64,000 bases of DNA from Rotaria socialis. Lineage: Eukaryota; Rotifera; Eurotatoria; Philodinida; Philodinidae. The DNA is taken from assembly GCA_905331475.1 (NCBI GenBank), contig CAJNYU010004312.1, positions 1 to 64,000 on the forward strand. Direction: 5' to 3'. This document shows positions 34,101-46,906 of this stretch, in pieces. Positions within the stretch are counted from its first letter, which is position 1; each line of letters opens with the position of its first letter. Below the pieces are notes generated by a model. That model saw only the letters and a list, made by a program, of their open reading frames with translations. It was not told the origin of the DNA and made no database searches. Position numbers and translations under genes: made by a program.

Positions 34101-37100
34101 TTTAAATAAACACTATTGCCCCACAAAAGATCCTAAAATTTGCAGATATTTTCATGGTTATTGTTTTGTTAAATTAAATTTACAAAAAAACAATAATATT
34201 ATTATTATTGTTTTCTCGTCAAATCAAATCAATTGAGCTTTTGACAGCTTGAGAAGAAAAGTGTATGAGCTATTTTTTTGACATGCTTTGTCATTTTAAC
34301 TGCTTCAAGAAGGTACCCTTTTTAAATGTTCAATGTTAAGTTTACCAAAATAATATTATAATTGAATGTTTCTACGAGATATTGCTAAATGATGCTTACT
34401 AGAGCTATGCAGGATGTCCCATAAGTAAGGTAACAGAGTTATTTTTTCTCTTTCTTCCCTATATATCGTCAGTTAGAATTAATATATGTAATTACCACAG
34501 ATACTAGGCGATACAAGTGAAAGATCCAGCGTATGAACAATATTGGAATGCAGTAATTTGTCCAAAAGTGTATAAATATAGTATAACAAAAAAAAAGGAA
34601 ACATACAACTTTGCAAAGACTTAGAAGACGAATACATTGAGAAATTTTAATGAAAATCTTTGTACTGAAGAGACTTCGCAAAGACAAACTTTTCTGTATG
34701 CCATTTTCTGGTTTTGTTGTTTTAATAAAAATTTTACTACAACTCAGACATGCGTCCTTATTTTTTCATTGTACTATATTTGTACGATCTTTTAACAAAT
34801 TGCTTCATTCAAATATTGTTCATATGCTGGATCTTTCACTTGTATCGCCTAGCATTTGTGGTATACATATGAATTCTAACTGACGATATATAGGAAAGAA
34901 AGCGAAAAAAAACACTCTGTTACCTTACTTATGGGACACTCTGTATATGCCTAAATTTAAATATCAGCCATCAAAGTTCAGAGTCAAAAATTGTCACAAC
35001 AAGAACTAAAATAACAGTTAGAAGCAAAGTATCTTGCAAATCATAATTCATGCTGCATGATATTAAAACGAGTACTAGTTGTCGAGTTACAAAAAAAATC
35101 AACATTAAAGAACGCAGCAATAATGCTTTCTAGATTGAATCCAAAACATTCGTCTCATACGCGTCTAACGCTTTCAGTTAAAGCTTGCATCAAACTTAGA
35201 ATAACATGACTTAAAAATTAAATAGAAAATCTTTTAAATGCATCGAAGGATCGTTCTTTTTCATTCTAATATAAAATTAGTCAGGATTCAGTGGTCATGA
35301 ACGATTTATATTAATGTTTGAGTTAAAATTCTATGACGAATTCATTTATTGGATCTCTACTATTAACAGTACTAATAATTAGATATTGTATAACTTCTTG
35401 GAAAAAGCAATAGGAAACTATGATTATTAACGGACAAAAGCTCATTCATCTAAAAGCAGGGCATACAAAAAAAAGCAGCATGCTAATATTAATCATAAAA
35501 TTTTTAAAATCATCCTATTTGTATATGCTGAGCTTCTTTCGTCTTTGCTTATTGGCTAGCAGCTACACCATGTACATCGTTTACAAAGACATCCTATAAA
35601 TGGCACAGGGAACGAAAATGTGGCATACTACTAAGTTATAATTATTTCCATAAACTTGCATTGTTCCGAGGAGTAGTTTTGTTTTTTGCGCATGCAAATA
35701 CTTATAAATTGACAACAAATAAAAATCAAATAATAAAATATACAAAAGACAACGACTTGGCTCATGATTTCAATTATTGTAGTTATTAAAAAAAAGTAAT
35801 TGATTTGCAGAGGATTTTTCAGAAACAACATCGATAGAAACAAAGACAAACATGAATAACAGTCAAAAAGTATACCTTAATTAGCCGGATCGGCTGAATA
35901 CGATTTGAATAGTCCTATTCAAGGGGAATGAGTAATACTGTTGTCTCAAAAAAAAGATATATTGAATGTGAAATAATAAAAGATATGGATTTCCATGAGC
36001 TTTAAGGAAAACAAATCTAAAAATGAATACATACGAAAACCTACTCGTAATGATGTTAACCGATGAAAACGCCATTTTTTCCATGCCCACCAAACCAATT
36101 GATAAGTTCGCTCCGACCAAGAGCAAGCTGAAATCAAATACAGTATAGATTTTTAGATGATTTCATAACAAAAATATCTTACAACTAAATGCATCATTGT
36201 CAGGGCCATTGAGATCTTCTTGAAGTGTATCTTGTCGCAATAATGTTGGATCAATTAGATCAGATGATGATAAAATCGATGAAAGCATTGACTGGCTCAT
36301 TGATGTTTCCATTACTTGCTTTTGTAATTCAATTATTTTAGATTCATATTCAAGTTTTTGTTTTTGTAAAAGGCGATCGGCTTCTTCTTTTTCTCGTTTA
36401 AATGCTTCTTCCATTGCTACTAGTCTACACATAGAAAAACAACAAACAGTTCGATCGATGAAACAAAAAACTAGAAAAGAAATCGTCTTACTTTTTTTCC
36501 ATTTCTTGTTTTATATCAACACCTTGCTTTTCTAATAATTCCTGTATGGCACTATTCCAATCAGTTGCTTCTAGATTTTAAATAAAACAAAAAAAACAGA
36601 ATCTAGTAGTAAAGAAGAACAAAAATTAGCATACCACCAATGGATTCTACTTTAGCAGTTTTTCTTCTTGCTTGTTCAGGATTAAGAAAACGAAAAACAT
36701 GAGATTTACCAAAGATAACACGAGATCCAGATGTCAATTCAACGTTTATATTCACATCAACTTTTTTTCCATTAACATAACACATAGCGGTTTGACTACA
36801 AGGTTTTAAATGGACAACATTTTGCGAATTTGTTATTATACAATGTTCAGGTTCAATGTGTGTACAAGACAGAACAATATCTTGATGAACTGGTGCATCG
36901 GAACGACCGACACTAAAAATAAAAACAAAAAGTCGATCAACAGGTATAATGAAAAATTATTCGAAAGTTTAAAATCACGGATTTTGACGATTGAAAATAA
37001 CGGGCATAGGATATTATTGATAAGATTTTATTTTAATTCATATATTTTATGGACTTCTCTACTGTATCTTTGTGCTTTTGTTTATAGAACTTTTTGCAAA

Positions 37101-40100
37101 AATTTATGAATATCTAGTCATCGTAAATAATACTTTAATATGTGTTTTTCACTGAGATTAAATCATGAATAGTAATCAAACTATTGTAATAATATGATGA
37201 ATTTCTGTTTATTTTCACATTAAATTGAATTATTAAATAGAACAACTTAGGAAATTTTCCTAGCTCTCTAAATCGAGACTTCCTTCTTTTTCATTCGATA
37301 TGCATCGGTAGTGATTTCAACTAACGCTACTGTGATAATGAAATCAAAATAATCAGAAAAATAACTTTAGAAATGCAACTAATCCATCTGTTAGGTTTTA
37401 AAATGCATCTACACTAGCTCTACCCGTGACGGTGAAACAATATCGCAAGATTTTTAAATTTATATTGTATAAAAAATCTTAGTCGTGTACATATGGACAC
37501 CGTATTCAAACGGTTTATGAAATATGAAAAAAAATAAGCCAAACAAATCATATTGATCTGTGCAAAAATATCAAGCAGCTTATAATGCGTTATTTCGTTG
37601 TGTTCATGAACAGCTGATTGTTCATAGTCTATTCGTTTTAGATCACATAAAGATTCTCTTACCGAGTAGTACCATTTTTAATAAAATACATTAAACATTC
37701 AGACATTAATGGATCTTCATTGAGATTTACAAGGTGTGGAGACTGAAATATTGAAAAATAAATAAATAAACAAACAACTGTAACTAATTAGCTAATGTAG
37801 ATTGATTGTCAATACATACATTTTTCGGGGTAAAAATACCTACAGCATTGCCATCATTCTTTGAATAGAGACCTAGTTCATGAAAAGTAGCTTCACTAAA
37901 AATTTGAATACACCTAATTGAAAACATTTAAACGAATATTTATTGTTTTACCGTTCAGCCATAATTTTTTCTGTCTTTTTAAGTTTTTCTTCATATGACA
38001 TACATAATGAATCCATTAGTTTTTGATTTTCTTTTAAACGTTCTAAAGCATCTTCACTACTTTGTGATGATGTTGATTTAAGACGGTGATGTTTGGCAGT
38101 ATTTGTTGTCGATGAAAATGGAATAGAAGCACCATCAGGCGATAAATCGATGCCCGCTTCATGTTTCAATAATTCTTTTAACTTTATTATTTCTTCTTTC
38201 AAATCACGTACAAGTCGAGCATTGGCATCTTCATTAATAACTGCTTTACAAACAATCGCTTTCGCTCGATCAGCATATCGAAGAGTTGAAAGAGTTTCTT
38301 CATAGTTGATGCCAGCTGGAGAAATCGCAGCAATCATAGCTGTTTTAGAATTACCACCTAAATTCAAAATTAATAATTATATCTTTTTTTCGGTAGAAAA
38401 ATTATGTAAATATGAATATAAAATTTTTCTTCTGTTTCATAGACGAAGCCATATGATCTTCAAAGTCTTGACTAAAAGAGAATAACTTAACAGACATCTA
38501 AAGATAACTGGTTACAGTTACAAAATATATTTGTTCTTTTCGAGAATATATCTTCGAATAAATATAACTCAACATTATTGTAGATTACTGAAGTCTACAA
38601 AAAAAAGCAATATGGTAGAAAAAATATCATCTATTATTATCACTAAGGAATAAAGTTTCTATCAAAAAAAAAAAGGAATTCTCAACATTGACTTTTAACA
38701 ATATAAAAATTTTGAGACTCGACCTGTAAAATTATATGGTACACAGATTTCAAACAAAATACAAAAATTATTCTAACACATATTCCATGCAATCACTATT
38801 TTAGAACAACATCATAGTACTGATAGGATCTTAGTCAGACAAAAAATTTTGATATTCGAACTAACTACTTTTATTTTCAACAGAGATTTTCGTTTATCGA
38901 CTGTAAAATGAATGAACATTTTATGATGAGATTTTTGAGCTGTAGGATAGCTCATAGATATTCAAATTGTTGTATATGAACTACGACATTCGAAGTTTAT
39001 ACTATATTGATGAATAGTATATATGAGAATTCTTACCAAGATTTTCTTTTAGTAACCATGTTAGTATTGAATCCCGATACGGTATAAAATCAATTTTTTT
39101 CTCTGAACGTAATTTACGATGTCTTGAACTCTAAATTGAATGTTAAAGTAAATATATATTAGTTGTTTTCGGTATTGTCCTTTTAATAATTAACAAACCA
39201 TTTCAGCAAGTGCTGCGATAACTTTTCCAAGTGTTGTTAATGATTTATTAATATTTGCTCCTTCTTTTAATCTATCGCCTGTTGCACCAGTTGAATCAGC
39301 TCGTTCACTACCAGCTAAATCTACTAGAGAAATTTTTGATTGTTTTTCAGTTGTTAAATCGGTTTTGAAGTCATGTGTAGATTGAGAAAATAAAATTGTA
39401 AATACAGCATGTGATCGACTTGATGTTTCATTCATATTCGTTGCAGCTACTGTTCGTGCTTTATTACCTTCGTCAATTAATCGTGATATATCATCATAAG
39501 ATGTAACGAGTAGACGAGATAAATCTTCAACATATGGTCCCATAATAGGATGCTCACGAACACGTAAATTATGTGAACTACCCACACCAGTTGTTTGAGA
39601 TTTTTTTGGCGAAAGTAAATCTCGTACACGTTCACAATAGATTTCCATATATGAAACTTCTACTGTATAATGCGGTTTTACATGAGTAATAGATGTTGGC
39701 GATGATATTGACGATGAAGATTTTATTCGATTAAATAAATCACCACATAGTCTTGGAATAATACCTTGTTGATTAGATTCATTTTTACCCATCATCGTAT
39801 AAGATTTACCAGCACCCGTTTGTCCATACGCAAATATACAAACATTATATCCTTCAAATGAATGTTCTAACATTTCAATGCCTAAATTTTGATAAACTTG
39901 TTCTTGTGTAGCAAATGTTTGATTGTTTACATCTTCATCACATGACCAATATGAATAATCATATTTATAATTTTTAACAGAATCATCAATAGGATTTCTT
40001 ATAAATGTTGTTTGTTCTTTTTGATTCATGTGGATGATACATTTCGATTGACGATTTCGTTCACGTGTATTAAATGGTCGTACACGTACGGCCACTTTGA

Positions 40101-40110
40101 CCGACGTCAT
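28143..40110 (-). CDS. Kinesin-3 motor, KIF1/unc-104 type, complete
   Basis: A plus-end microtubule motor for vesicle transport. I can join 25 exons in phase (1790 aa): 40110-39199, 39130-39037, 38357-37952, 37913-37820, 37742-37663, 36912-36635, 36570-36492, 36424-36183, 36127-36045, 34132-33903, 33803-33609, 33495-33340, 32799-32565, 32409-32253, 32185-31950, 31887-31781, 31724-31629, 30523-30449, 30395-30244, 30188-29575, 29522-29322, 29266-29106, 28760-28520, 28451-28329, 28268-28143. Domains: motor 1-360 (P-loop GQTGAGKS 96-103; [14 protein letters not shown]), neck coil, FHA about 505-610 ([18 protein letters not shown]), coiled coil about 650-710, KIF1-specific [16 protein letters not shown] and [56 protein letters not shown], and C-terminal PH about 1688-1785 ([19 protein letters not shown]). 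Length matches animal KIF1A/B. Exon borders rest on GT-AG and phase only; intron 17 (1.1 kb) could hide a small exon. Confidence 0.93.
34408..34945. mobile_element. Mariner-type foldback element in kinesin intron 9
   Basis: The ends are inverted repeats reading CAGGATGTCCCATAAGTAAG (from 34410) and, on the minus strand, CAGAGTGTCCCATAAGTAAG (from 34943), like the CAGGGTGTCCC termini of mariner elements; TA follows at the right end (34944-34945) and TG, possibly decayed TA, precedes at the left. Pairing continues inward for roughly 200 bp per arm, so nearly the whole element folds into a hairpin. The frames on both strands at 34469-34883 are mirror images of each other and are not genes. It lies inside the 1.9-kb intron 9 of the kinesin gene. 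Confidence 0.8.
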
Positions 40111-43100
40111 CTTCTCTAGATGCCGTACGATCTAAAACTAAAGAAAATAGGGTTGTCGAATAGAAAAAAAATCGATGTGAATGACGATGTGATTGAGGAC
40201 TATTATTTTTTTTCTCGGAAATGCAAATGAACAAAACTATAGAGAAAAAGAAAAGAGAAAGAAAAAGAATGTAAGAGCAAATGGATCAAGAGATATGCTC
40301 GTTCGACATTTGTTGACAAGATCTATCAATGTTGTTGACACTACATAATAGGAAAATGGAAAGAATGGAGAAAAAAAACTTTCTCTGATCAAAAACATCT
40401 CTATAGATCCGAGTAATAGATAATTAGAAGCTATTTTACTCAAAAAGAAACAAGTCAGAAAAATATCTCGATATTTAGGTATAACAAGAACTGACGCATT
40501 TATTTCATGTAATAACACTATTCTTTTTATATCGCACTTACAAATAAACAATTAATTGAAAAGGTTCAAAATGAGATTTTCTTATGTCAAATTTAATCAT
40601 TAATACAATGGATACTATACGTTTTTTAGACTAATAAAGAATATATAGTTGGTTCAGCGATCACGATGTTTTCGGAAAACAATGATTATAGATTTCATGT
40701 TCAATGTTAAGAGGAAATTCAATATCTTTTATTAAATCCAATACGACTAGAAAGGCCTAGTAGTCTAGATATTGATTTTGGTACGATGAAAGAATATCAC
40801 ATGATTCACAATCTTAATTTGATTATTGAACAAGTTAGCGATCGCTTGATTTGAATCGCTCTATATTCTTTTAATCGATTCTCGTGAGGGATGAATTTCC
40901 TGGATTATTTTCATCATTGTTTTTCTCTTTATATACTAGATAATCGGTTGTCTAAATCTTCATTCTGATCCCTCTTTTCAATCAGTATCACCAGACAACA
41001 GAAGATTAATCTAACTGAATAGAATGTTTGGCAATTTGAGAAGAAAAAGAATTTAATACAGAAAAATATTTTACTCGAGAGATATAAAGAAAACAGGTCT
41101 GTTCAACAAATAGGAGTGATACTTTAACAACGTCATGTATATCAATCATATAAAGATTATCGAAAGGTTTTACTTTTCATAGACGACTGTAATCATCGCA
41201 ACAAAAACCAGCTAAAACAAAAGTCGTTTCTTTTATCAAAGTAAGGGAAAAGTTGGACTCATTTCTATAGCTTTTATATGAATATCTTTCATTAAGCACG
41301 AAAAATGTCATATAAAATGTAAATGCTTGCTAATCATCAATTTAAAAAAATGTTTTTACTTCAAAAATGAATGCTATGTATACTAAAATAGAAGAATACG
41401 CTATTTGGATACTTTCTGTTCACAAAAAAGACACAAAGCTGTAAAAATCTTTGATACTTTTATTCTTTGAAGAGGTATACTCGTTTGCTCAAAGTACTAA
41501 ATGAGAATATTTCTCTACAGTTAAATAATTATTCAAAGCTCCTGTACAGCACACTAGTGTACAACTAATAGACTCTACACGTCTAACGTGTAAAAAACAT
41601 AAGATAATATTCAAAAACAAAACATAGAATAAATATTTGAGTAACGCTTTAGCTCATAGTAAATATTTAGTAAAATTTTTGTAAGTTAAAATATTCAGAC
41701 TATCTAATATCTAAGAATTTGTTCTGAATATCAAAGAAATCATTCTACTGATTATTATATGTCTGACACTTGTATTATTCAAGTATCACTCTGTTCTAAA
41801 TACATATTTACTTCTATTCCCTAGTATTGAATGAGGAAATTTTCACTCACTTATAAATCTTTCGATTATTTATTTTGGATTTCAAATAGATAAAGTCATA
41901 AATAAGTCGTTACATGAGATAAGGCAACAATTGATTTTTGATTCAAAACATGATAAATAACAATCATACAATATCATTTTCAATTCGTGAAAAATCTATA
42001 TTTATTTCATCATGACTCAAATATCTACACTGTGATAATAATCAATAAAAATAGCAATCTTGTAAATCGATTTCTCACGTGTCATACTGTGAGCAACTAG
42101 CAAAATCTTTCAAGTTTTTCTAAAGATATACACATTGATTGCTTTTAAATAGTTTATGAATGAATATTATCACGTTTCCTTCTTGATAAATATTTGTTCA
42201 ATAGAAATATTTGTTCAAATAACTAGAATTAGATCTTTTCCAATATCGATAGACTTATTTTTGGCAACTAACCGACCGCCATTTTTGTATGACCGTGTCC
42301 TCTCAAGAAATTCTGTCAATTTGAATTTATTTATCGTTATGGTATGACTGAAAGTACTGTTCTAATATTTTTTAAATAGGAAAAACAATTCAATCATATT
42401 CTAAATGCATTAATGCATTATTCCAGTGATCAATTCGCAATGATTTTATTCGTTTGGACTTGATGTTAATGACAGAACAAATTAGGTGCCAGAGGAAGTT
42501 GAACAGAGTAATTACACTGAGAAAGATTGGAATTCGTGTTGCTTTGATAACTTACTAGAGGAGAGAAAATGATGAAAAAAAAAACTACAAGTCATCGAAA
42601 TGCTGAGATTTAAAATATCATTCTCTTATAGGTTACAAGTTGAAAAATGTTTCTGTAAAAAGTTTGATAATGTAACATTTGATGTATTCACTAAAAATTT
42701 GTTTGTGTTAACATCAGAATAACATAACTATTGCATGTCTTAAATGCAATTTCAAAGAAAAACTGTTTTTGCTGAAGAATGTCCAAACCTCACTTGAAAA
42801 CGTTCCTAGTATCGCTTGTTGACACTAATGTCATTTTATCAGACTTGATATGAAGTTCTTCAGGGTACATACTAAATCATATTCGGATAGTAGCTGGTGT
42901 TTCTTTGAAACAAAGTCAAAATGAGTACAGTATGAATTGAATGTCCTAGAGATGTTTAATAAAGATCTTGGTTTTACGCAGCCGAGATGCTGTTTCGTCG
43001 AGTCGAGTAACAAACCATTATAGCAACATGAAATATCTTTTTGTAGACTACACTTAACTAAAATCTAATAATCAAGTTGATGCGACAAAAAAAGATCCCA

Positions 43101-43455
43101 GACAATCAGTATTTTTAGTAACGAACCTACGTTTACACACATATGTATCTCTAGACTAAGTACCACCTGTAGGAAAATATATTCTTGATAGAATCATAAT
43201 AGCAGAAAAAAAGACTTGTGGAGAAGAAATATAGACATAGGGATAACGCAGATGCGCAATTGTATCAAGATAGATCTACCTACTCCAATCCCAGACGAAT
43301 CATTAAAACAATGGAGTTGCTTATACATGTATTGATGAGTGGCGCCCTCGAAAACATGGACATCAACTATAATTGGCTATCTTTCGACATAGAGAGAAAA
43401 AAAGAAAGAAAAAAAAGGGAGAACGTGTATTGTTGTTTTTTCTAATGAATTGTTA
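40111..43455. other. Divergent intergenic region, kinesin and ZNHIT1 upstream sequences
   Basis: About 3.3 kb without a supported exon between the kinesin start (minus) and the ZNHIT1 start (plus). It should carry both promoters. A purine-rich tract at about 43,390-43,420 precedes ZNHIT1. The 75-codon frame at 43218-43445 has no family features. Confidence 0.45.
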
Positions 43456-44043
43456 ATGGAACAACCACAGCAACGATTAACTCGCCAGACAAAAGAAAAT
43501 TCATCATCAACATCAGCATCTAATCGTGTTCTCGATGCTTCGACACGAGCACGACGAACACAAAAATTTCTTGAATCACTTGAACAAGATAATTTTCATG
43601 ATGATCCAACAGAAGCATCATCATTTGAATCAACATTAACTCAAGAACAGATTGCAAAACATCTTAGTAATACATCTGCGTTTGGTTATAGTCGCCATTC
43701 TAAAGGTTTAATTCTTGAATCGGATGAGCCAACTACAACAACAACAAATTCATCGAATAAACGTCGAAAAGTACAATTTAAACATGATGTGTTTAAAACA
43801 CGTTTTCGGAAAAATTTACAAACCTTATTAGACGAACAATTAGGTCCCAATGGTGATAAATCGATCGAGGAGAAAAACTATTATACGATTGTAGCTAAAC
43901 CATCGAGATATCCGGCCATAAAACTTTGTTCTGTATGCGGTGTTCTATCTCAATATACATGCCAAATATGTGGAAGTTTATATTGTTCATTGAAATGTCT
44001 TGATATTCATAAAGATACACGATGTTTAAAATTTACTGTATAA
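43456..44043 (+). CDS. ZNHIT1: ZNHIT1-like HIT zinc-finger protein
   Basis: A single exon encodes 195 aa from ATG 43456-43458. The C-terminus carries a HIT-type zinc finger: CSVCG, CQICG, YCSLKC and HKDTRC supply the metal ligands, and the ending TRCLKFTV matches animal ZNHIT1 (..TRCLKWTV). The basic YKRRKVQFKHDVFK-like middle and acidic N-terminal half fit the SRCAP/SWR1 complex subunit that helps deposit histone H2A.Z. It is about 40 aa longer than human ZNHIT1, mainly through a Ser/Thr-rich N-terminus. The next gene starts 45 bp after its stop, so the two probably share one precursor RNA. Confidence 0.9.
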   Translation: MEQPQQRLTRQTKENSSSTSASNRVLDASTRARRTQKFLESLEQDNFHDDPTEASSFESTLTQEQIAKHLSNTSAFGYSRHSKGLILESDEPTTTTTNSSNKRRKVQFKHDVFKTRFRKNLQTLLDEQLGPNGDKSIEEKNYYTIVAKPSRYPAIKLCSVCGVLSQYTCQICGSLYCSLKCLDIHKDTRCLKFTV

Positions 44044-44073
44044 GAGTAAAAAATAATAATATATATATGTATT

Positions 44074-44088
44074 TTGTTGTTGCAGATA
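44074..44088 (+). promoter_or_regulatory. Probable spliced-leader trans-splice acceptor in an operon
   Basis: The stretch TTGTTGTTGCAG ends at 44085, directly followed by ATA and the ERH start codon. No exon precedes it apart from the complete ZNHIT1 gene, whose stop is 42 nt upstream. A polypyrimidine-like tract plus CAG with a 3-nt leader is what a trans-splice site for a downstream operon gene looks like. Confidence 0.7.
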
Positions 44089-44453
44089 ATGTCACATACA
44101 ATTCTTCTTCTTCAATCAACAAGTAGACTTGATTCACGTACTTATTCTGATTATGAATCGGTCGATGAAAGTCTCGATGGTAGGATTAATTCTTCATTTG
44201 AATAAAGTTCTATTTGAAATATATTCTATTAGGGATATGTAAAGTATTTGAAGAACACTTAAAAAAACGTAATCCAACTTCACCATCCATAACATATGAT
44301 ATATCGGAATTGTTTGAATTTATTGATGCAATATCGGATTTAAGTTGTTTAGTTTTTCAAAAACAAACTGGACAATATAAACCGCATAATAAAGAATGGA
44401 TTAAACAAGCAATATTTCAATTGTTACGCAAGCAAGCTGCTGGTGGAAAATAG
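44089..44453 (+). CDS. ERH: Enhancer of rudimentary homologue (ERH)
   Basis: Exons 44089-44179 and 44233-44453 (53-bp intron, GT-AG) encode 103 aa, against 104 in human. The start MSHTILLLQ, the DYESVDE segment, [29 protein letters not shown] and [10 protein letters not shown] are hallmark ERH sequence. ERH is a small nuclear homodimer that works with RNA-processing and RNA-elimination factors. It is the second gene of a tight pair with ZNHIT1; both encode nuclear gene-expression factors. Confidence 0.95.
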
Positions 44454-46906
44454 AATGAAATAACAAACATTTTTAATGCACAGAAATAGAGACATTATTC
44501 TCATTTTTTGTATGTGTGTGCAAATATTGCTTGTTTTTCTTCATTGTTCATTAATGTTTACATTTAACCATAAACATACATGAAAAAAAGAAAAAGTTCA
44601 AAAAAAAACACATGAACTTGACATGTTACACTAATTAAGTTTTTATGAGCATATTGAAAGGCATGGAAAGTAATAAAAATATGTATTATCCAACTTTCAG
44701 AGTGTACTTAAGATCAATGGCGAACTTGATTTTCAGAAAGATCAATAAAGAATTTCACCGTTTGAACTAATTTATGTCAATAACATAAAACACTACGTCA
44801 TTTTTGGATAGACTAGTTTAGCTTTAAAATATTTCCTGAAATCTGTAGTCGTTTCTAAAATTTAATTTAAAAAAATCGTAGTGCTCTTGAATTAATTTTT
44901 TGTTTTAATCAGAAGTATATTGATATTGATGATTAGTCTATGAGCAGTATACGATATAAATCACTGACAGTATTTTGCTAAGAATGACGCTACATGATCT
45001 ATTTACCTTTTATCTGATCAATGATATGAGACCGTTCATTGATCAATTGAGTAGACGTTCTGATCGTATGAATGAGAATAGTTGGCTACTCACATTGTCA
45101 CCTATTCAACCTGTCATAAATATATTCATTCTTTTCTTTCTTCTTACTCATTTTCTCTCGCATTCTCTGTCTCTGATTTATATAAGCCCGTATTCTATAA
45201 GTAGTGGCCACAATTACCGTGATGGAGTAGCGTAGTGAATATCGATATAGAGAGTAGCCTTAACGCTGTTACTTCAGTTTATACTCGTTGATCACAATAA
45301 AACATGCACAGATCAAATCAGTAATGACATAGGCAATCATTTTCTTTATTTCATTTTCGATACAGGTACCTTGGTAAAAAATACTAATATTCTCTACTAT
45401 CACCATCGATTTCAGTGAAATCGTACTACCCTGTTTGCCACAAATGATCGAAAGCGCTCATTATGCAAACAAGAAAAGGTACAAAATCGAAAAAGCATTC
45501 TATTTTACTTGGAAACAATAGTGACTAGGAAAAATGTTCGTTTTTTATAATTCGTTGATGTTTTTTCGTATCGTTTTTTTTTTTCTGATGGTTATACTCT
45601 ATATTCGCTATTCTTCTCTATCAAACAAGTAATTATGTCAAAATAGAATGACTTGAATAAGGTACTTCTTTTATTGATCCTGTTATACCGTTAGTTTTCT
45701 CCAATCATCCTTTACATATAAATCTATACTGTTGATCTCGCCGTATGTATCACACATTCGACATGACTGTTTGTAGATCGGACTTTATTTCTTTTAATGA
45801 GAGAAACAAATATAGAAGGTTACAGATTGAATAATTGATTATTTTTTCTCAGTTCCAATTGGATTTATATTTTTCTTTTCATGTCTGAATGAAATGATAA
45901 GGTAAAATATGCCATGTTGTGAAGTGCTCGTGATCGGCTACATTGTAATCATAAAAAGGCTGTGAAGTTTTTTAATGTCTTTTTTTGTTTCGAGAAACAT
46001 ATCACTACCAATTAATTGATTATTACGAAAAAAATAACAATTGTTCTGCGTATTTTCGTTGACGTACAAATACTATTCATGCACGAAATGCCGACGCGAG
46101 CATCGTAAAGGGTGTAGAGATAACTAGTTTGAGTATTTTATACTTGCGATTTATTATATTTTTTAATAATTTTGAGCAAACCTTCTGGATGCTATATGAA
46201 ACAGTGAAACAGACACTATATTTGAGTCGAAATAGTGTAGCAGAAACTTTCACCGTAAATTTCGTTATTAAATATCGGTCTCTAGTTTTTCCTCATTACA
46301 TCATGATTGATTTTCGTTTATTTTCTACGTCTTCCTATCTTCCTTTTTAGACAATTATTAGTGCTACTAAATTAATTCACAATTTGAGTGATGATATCGA
46401 TTGGAAATTTTACTGATTTTTCTTTCGTCTTCATCTCATATCTATCATTATTTCCTCTCTGCATCTATCTTCACTAGTATTTCATTTACTCGTCTTTTGA
46501 TTTTATTATCTTCTATTTCAGCATATGTTATGCGTAACATAAAAGAAGTCTGAATATATGAAACAGCTCGATAATTAGCATTATTAACTGTTTCAATGAA
46601 CCACTCATCCTATTTGTTGTAGCAATCCTTAATAGGAATACTTTTCAATTCGAAAAAAATTATTTGTGTGTTTTTAAAGTCAGAGTAAAACCTAAATTTC
46701 CTGTGAAAATCATTCTCACTATGTAGAATCTTGATTCACTCGGCAACAATCATAGTATATCATGTAGGCTTTTTGTTTTTTATTTACCCATTTCTTCGTA
46801 GAAACTCTTAGTTTATACTCAAAATTTACTTTGATTAATACTGTTATTAACGTACTCATACTTATATTCATATGTACATGAACCTATAGCTCAAAGGGTA
46901 TAGCCA
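44454..46906. other. Intergenic, no supported gene
   Basis: About 2.4 kb without coding evidence. The frames at 44975-45235 and 46129-46350 start without ATG or show no recognisable domain. Confidence 0.45.

Noticed and set aside
34469-34883. Frames on both strands in kinesin intron 9
   Set aside because: They are mirror images produced by the foldback arms.
43218-43445. 75-codon frame upstream of ZNHIT1
   Set aside because: No ATG start, low-complexity Lys/Arg-rich end from the purine tract, no homology recognised.
44975-45235. 86-codon frame
   Set aside because: Composition changes from charged to a simple hydrophobic string; no domain or splice context.
46889-46906. Possible tRNA-like sequence just before the Trk gene
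   Set aside because: No B box or cloverleaf; I found no tRNA anywhere in the window.
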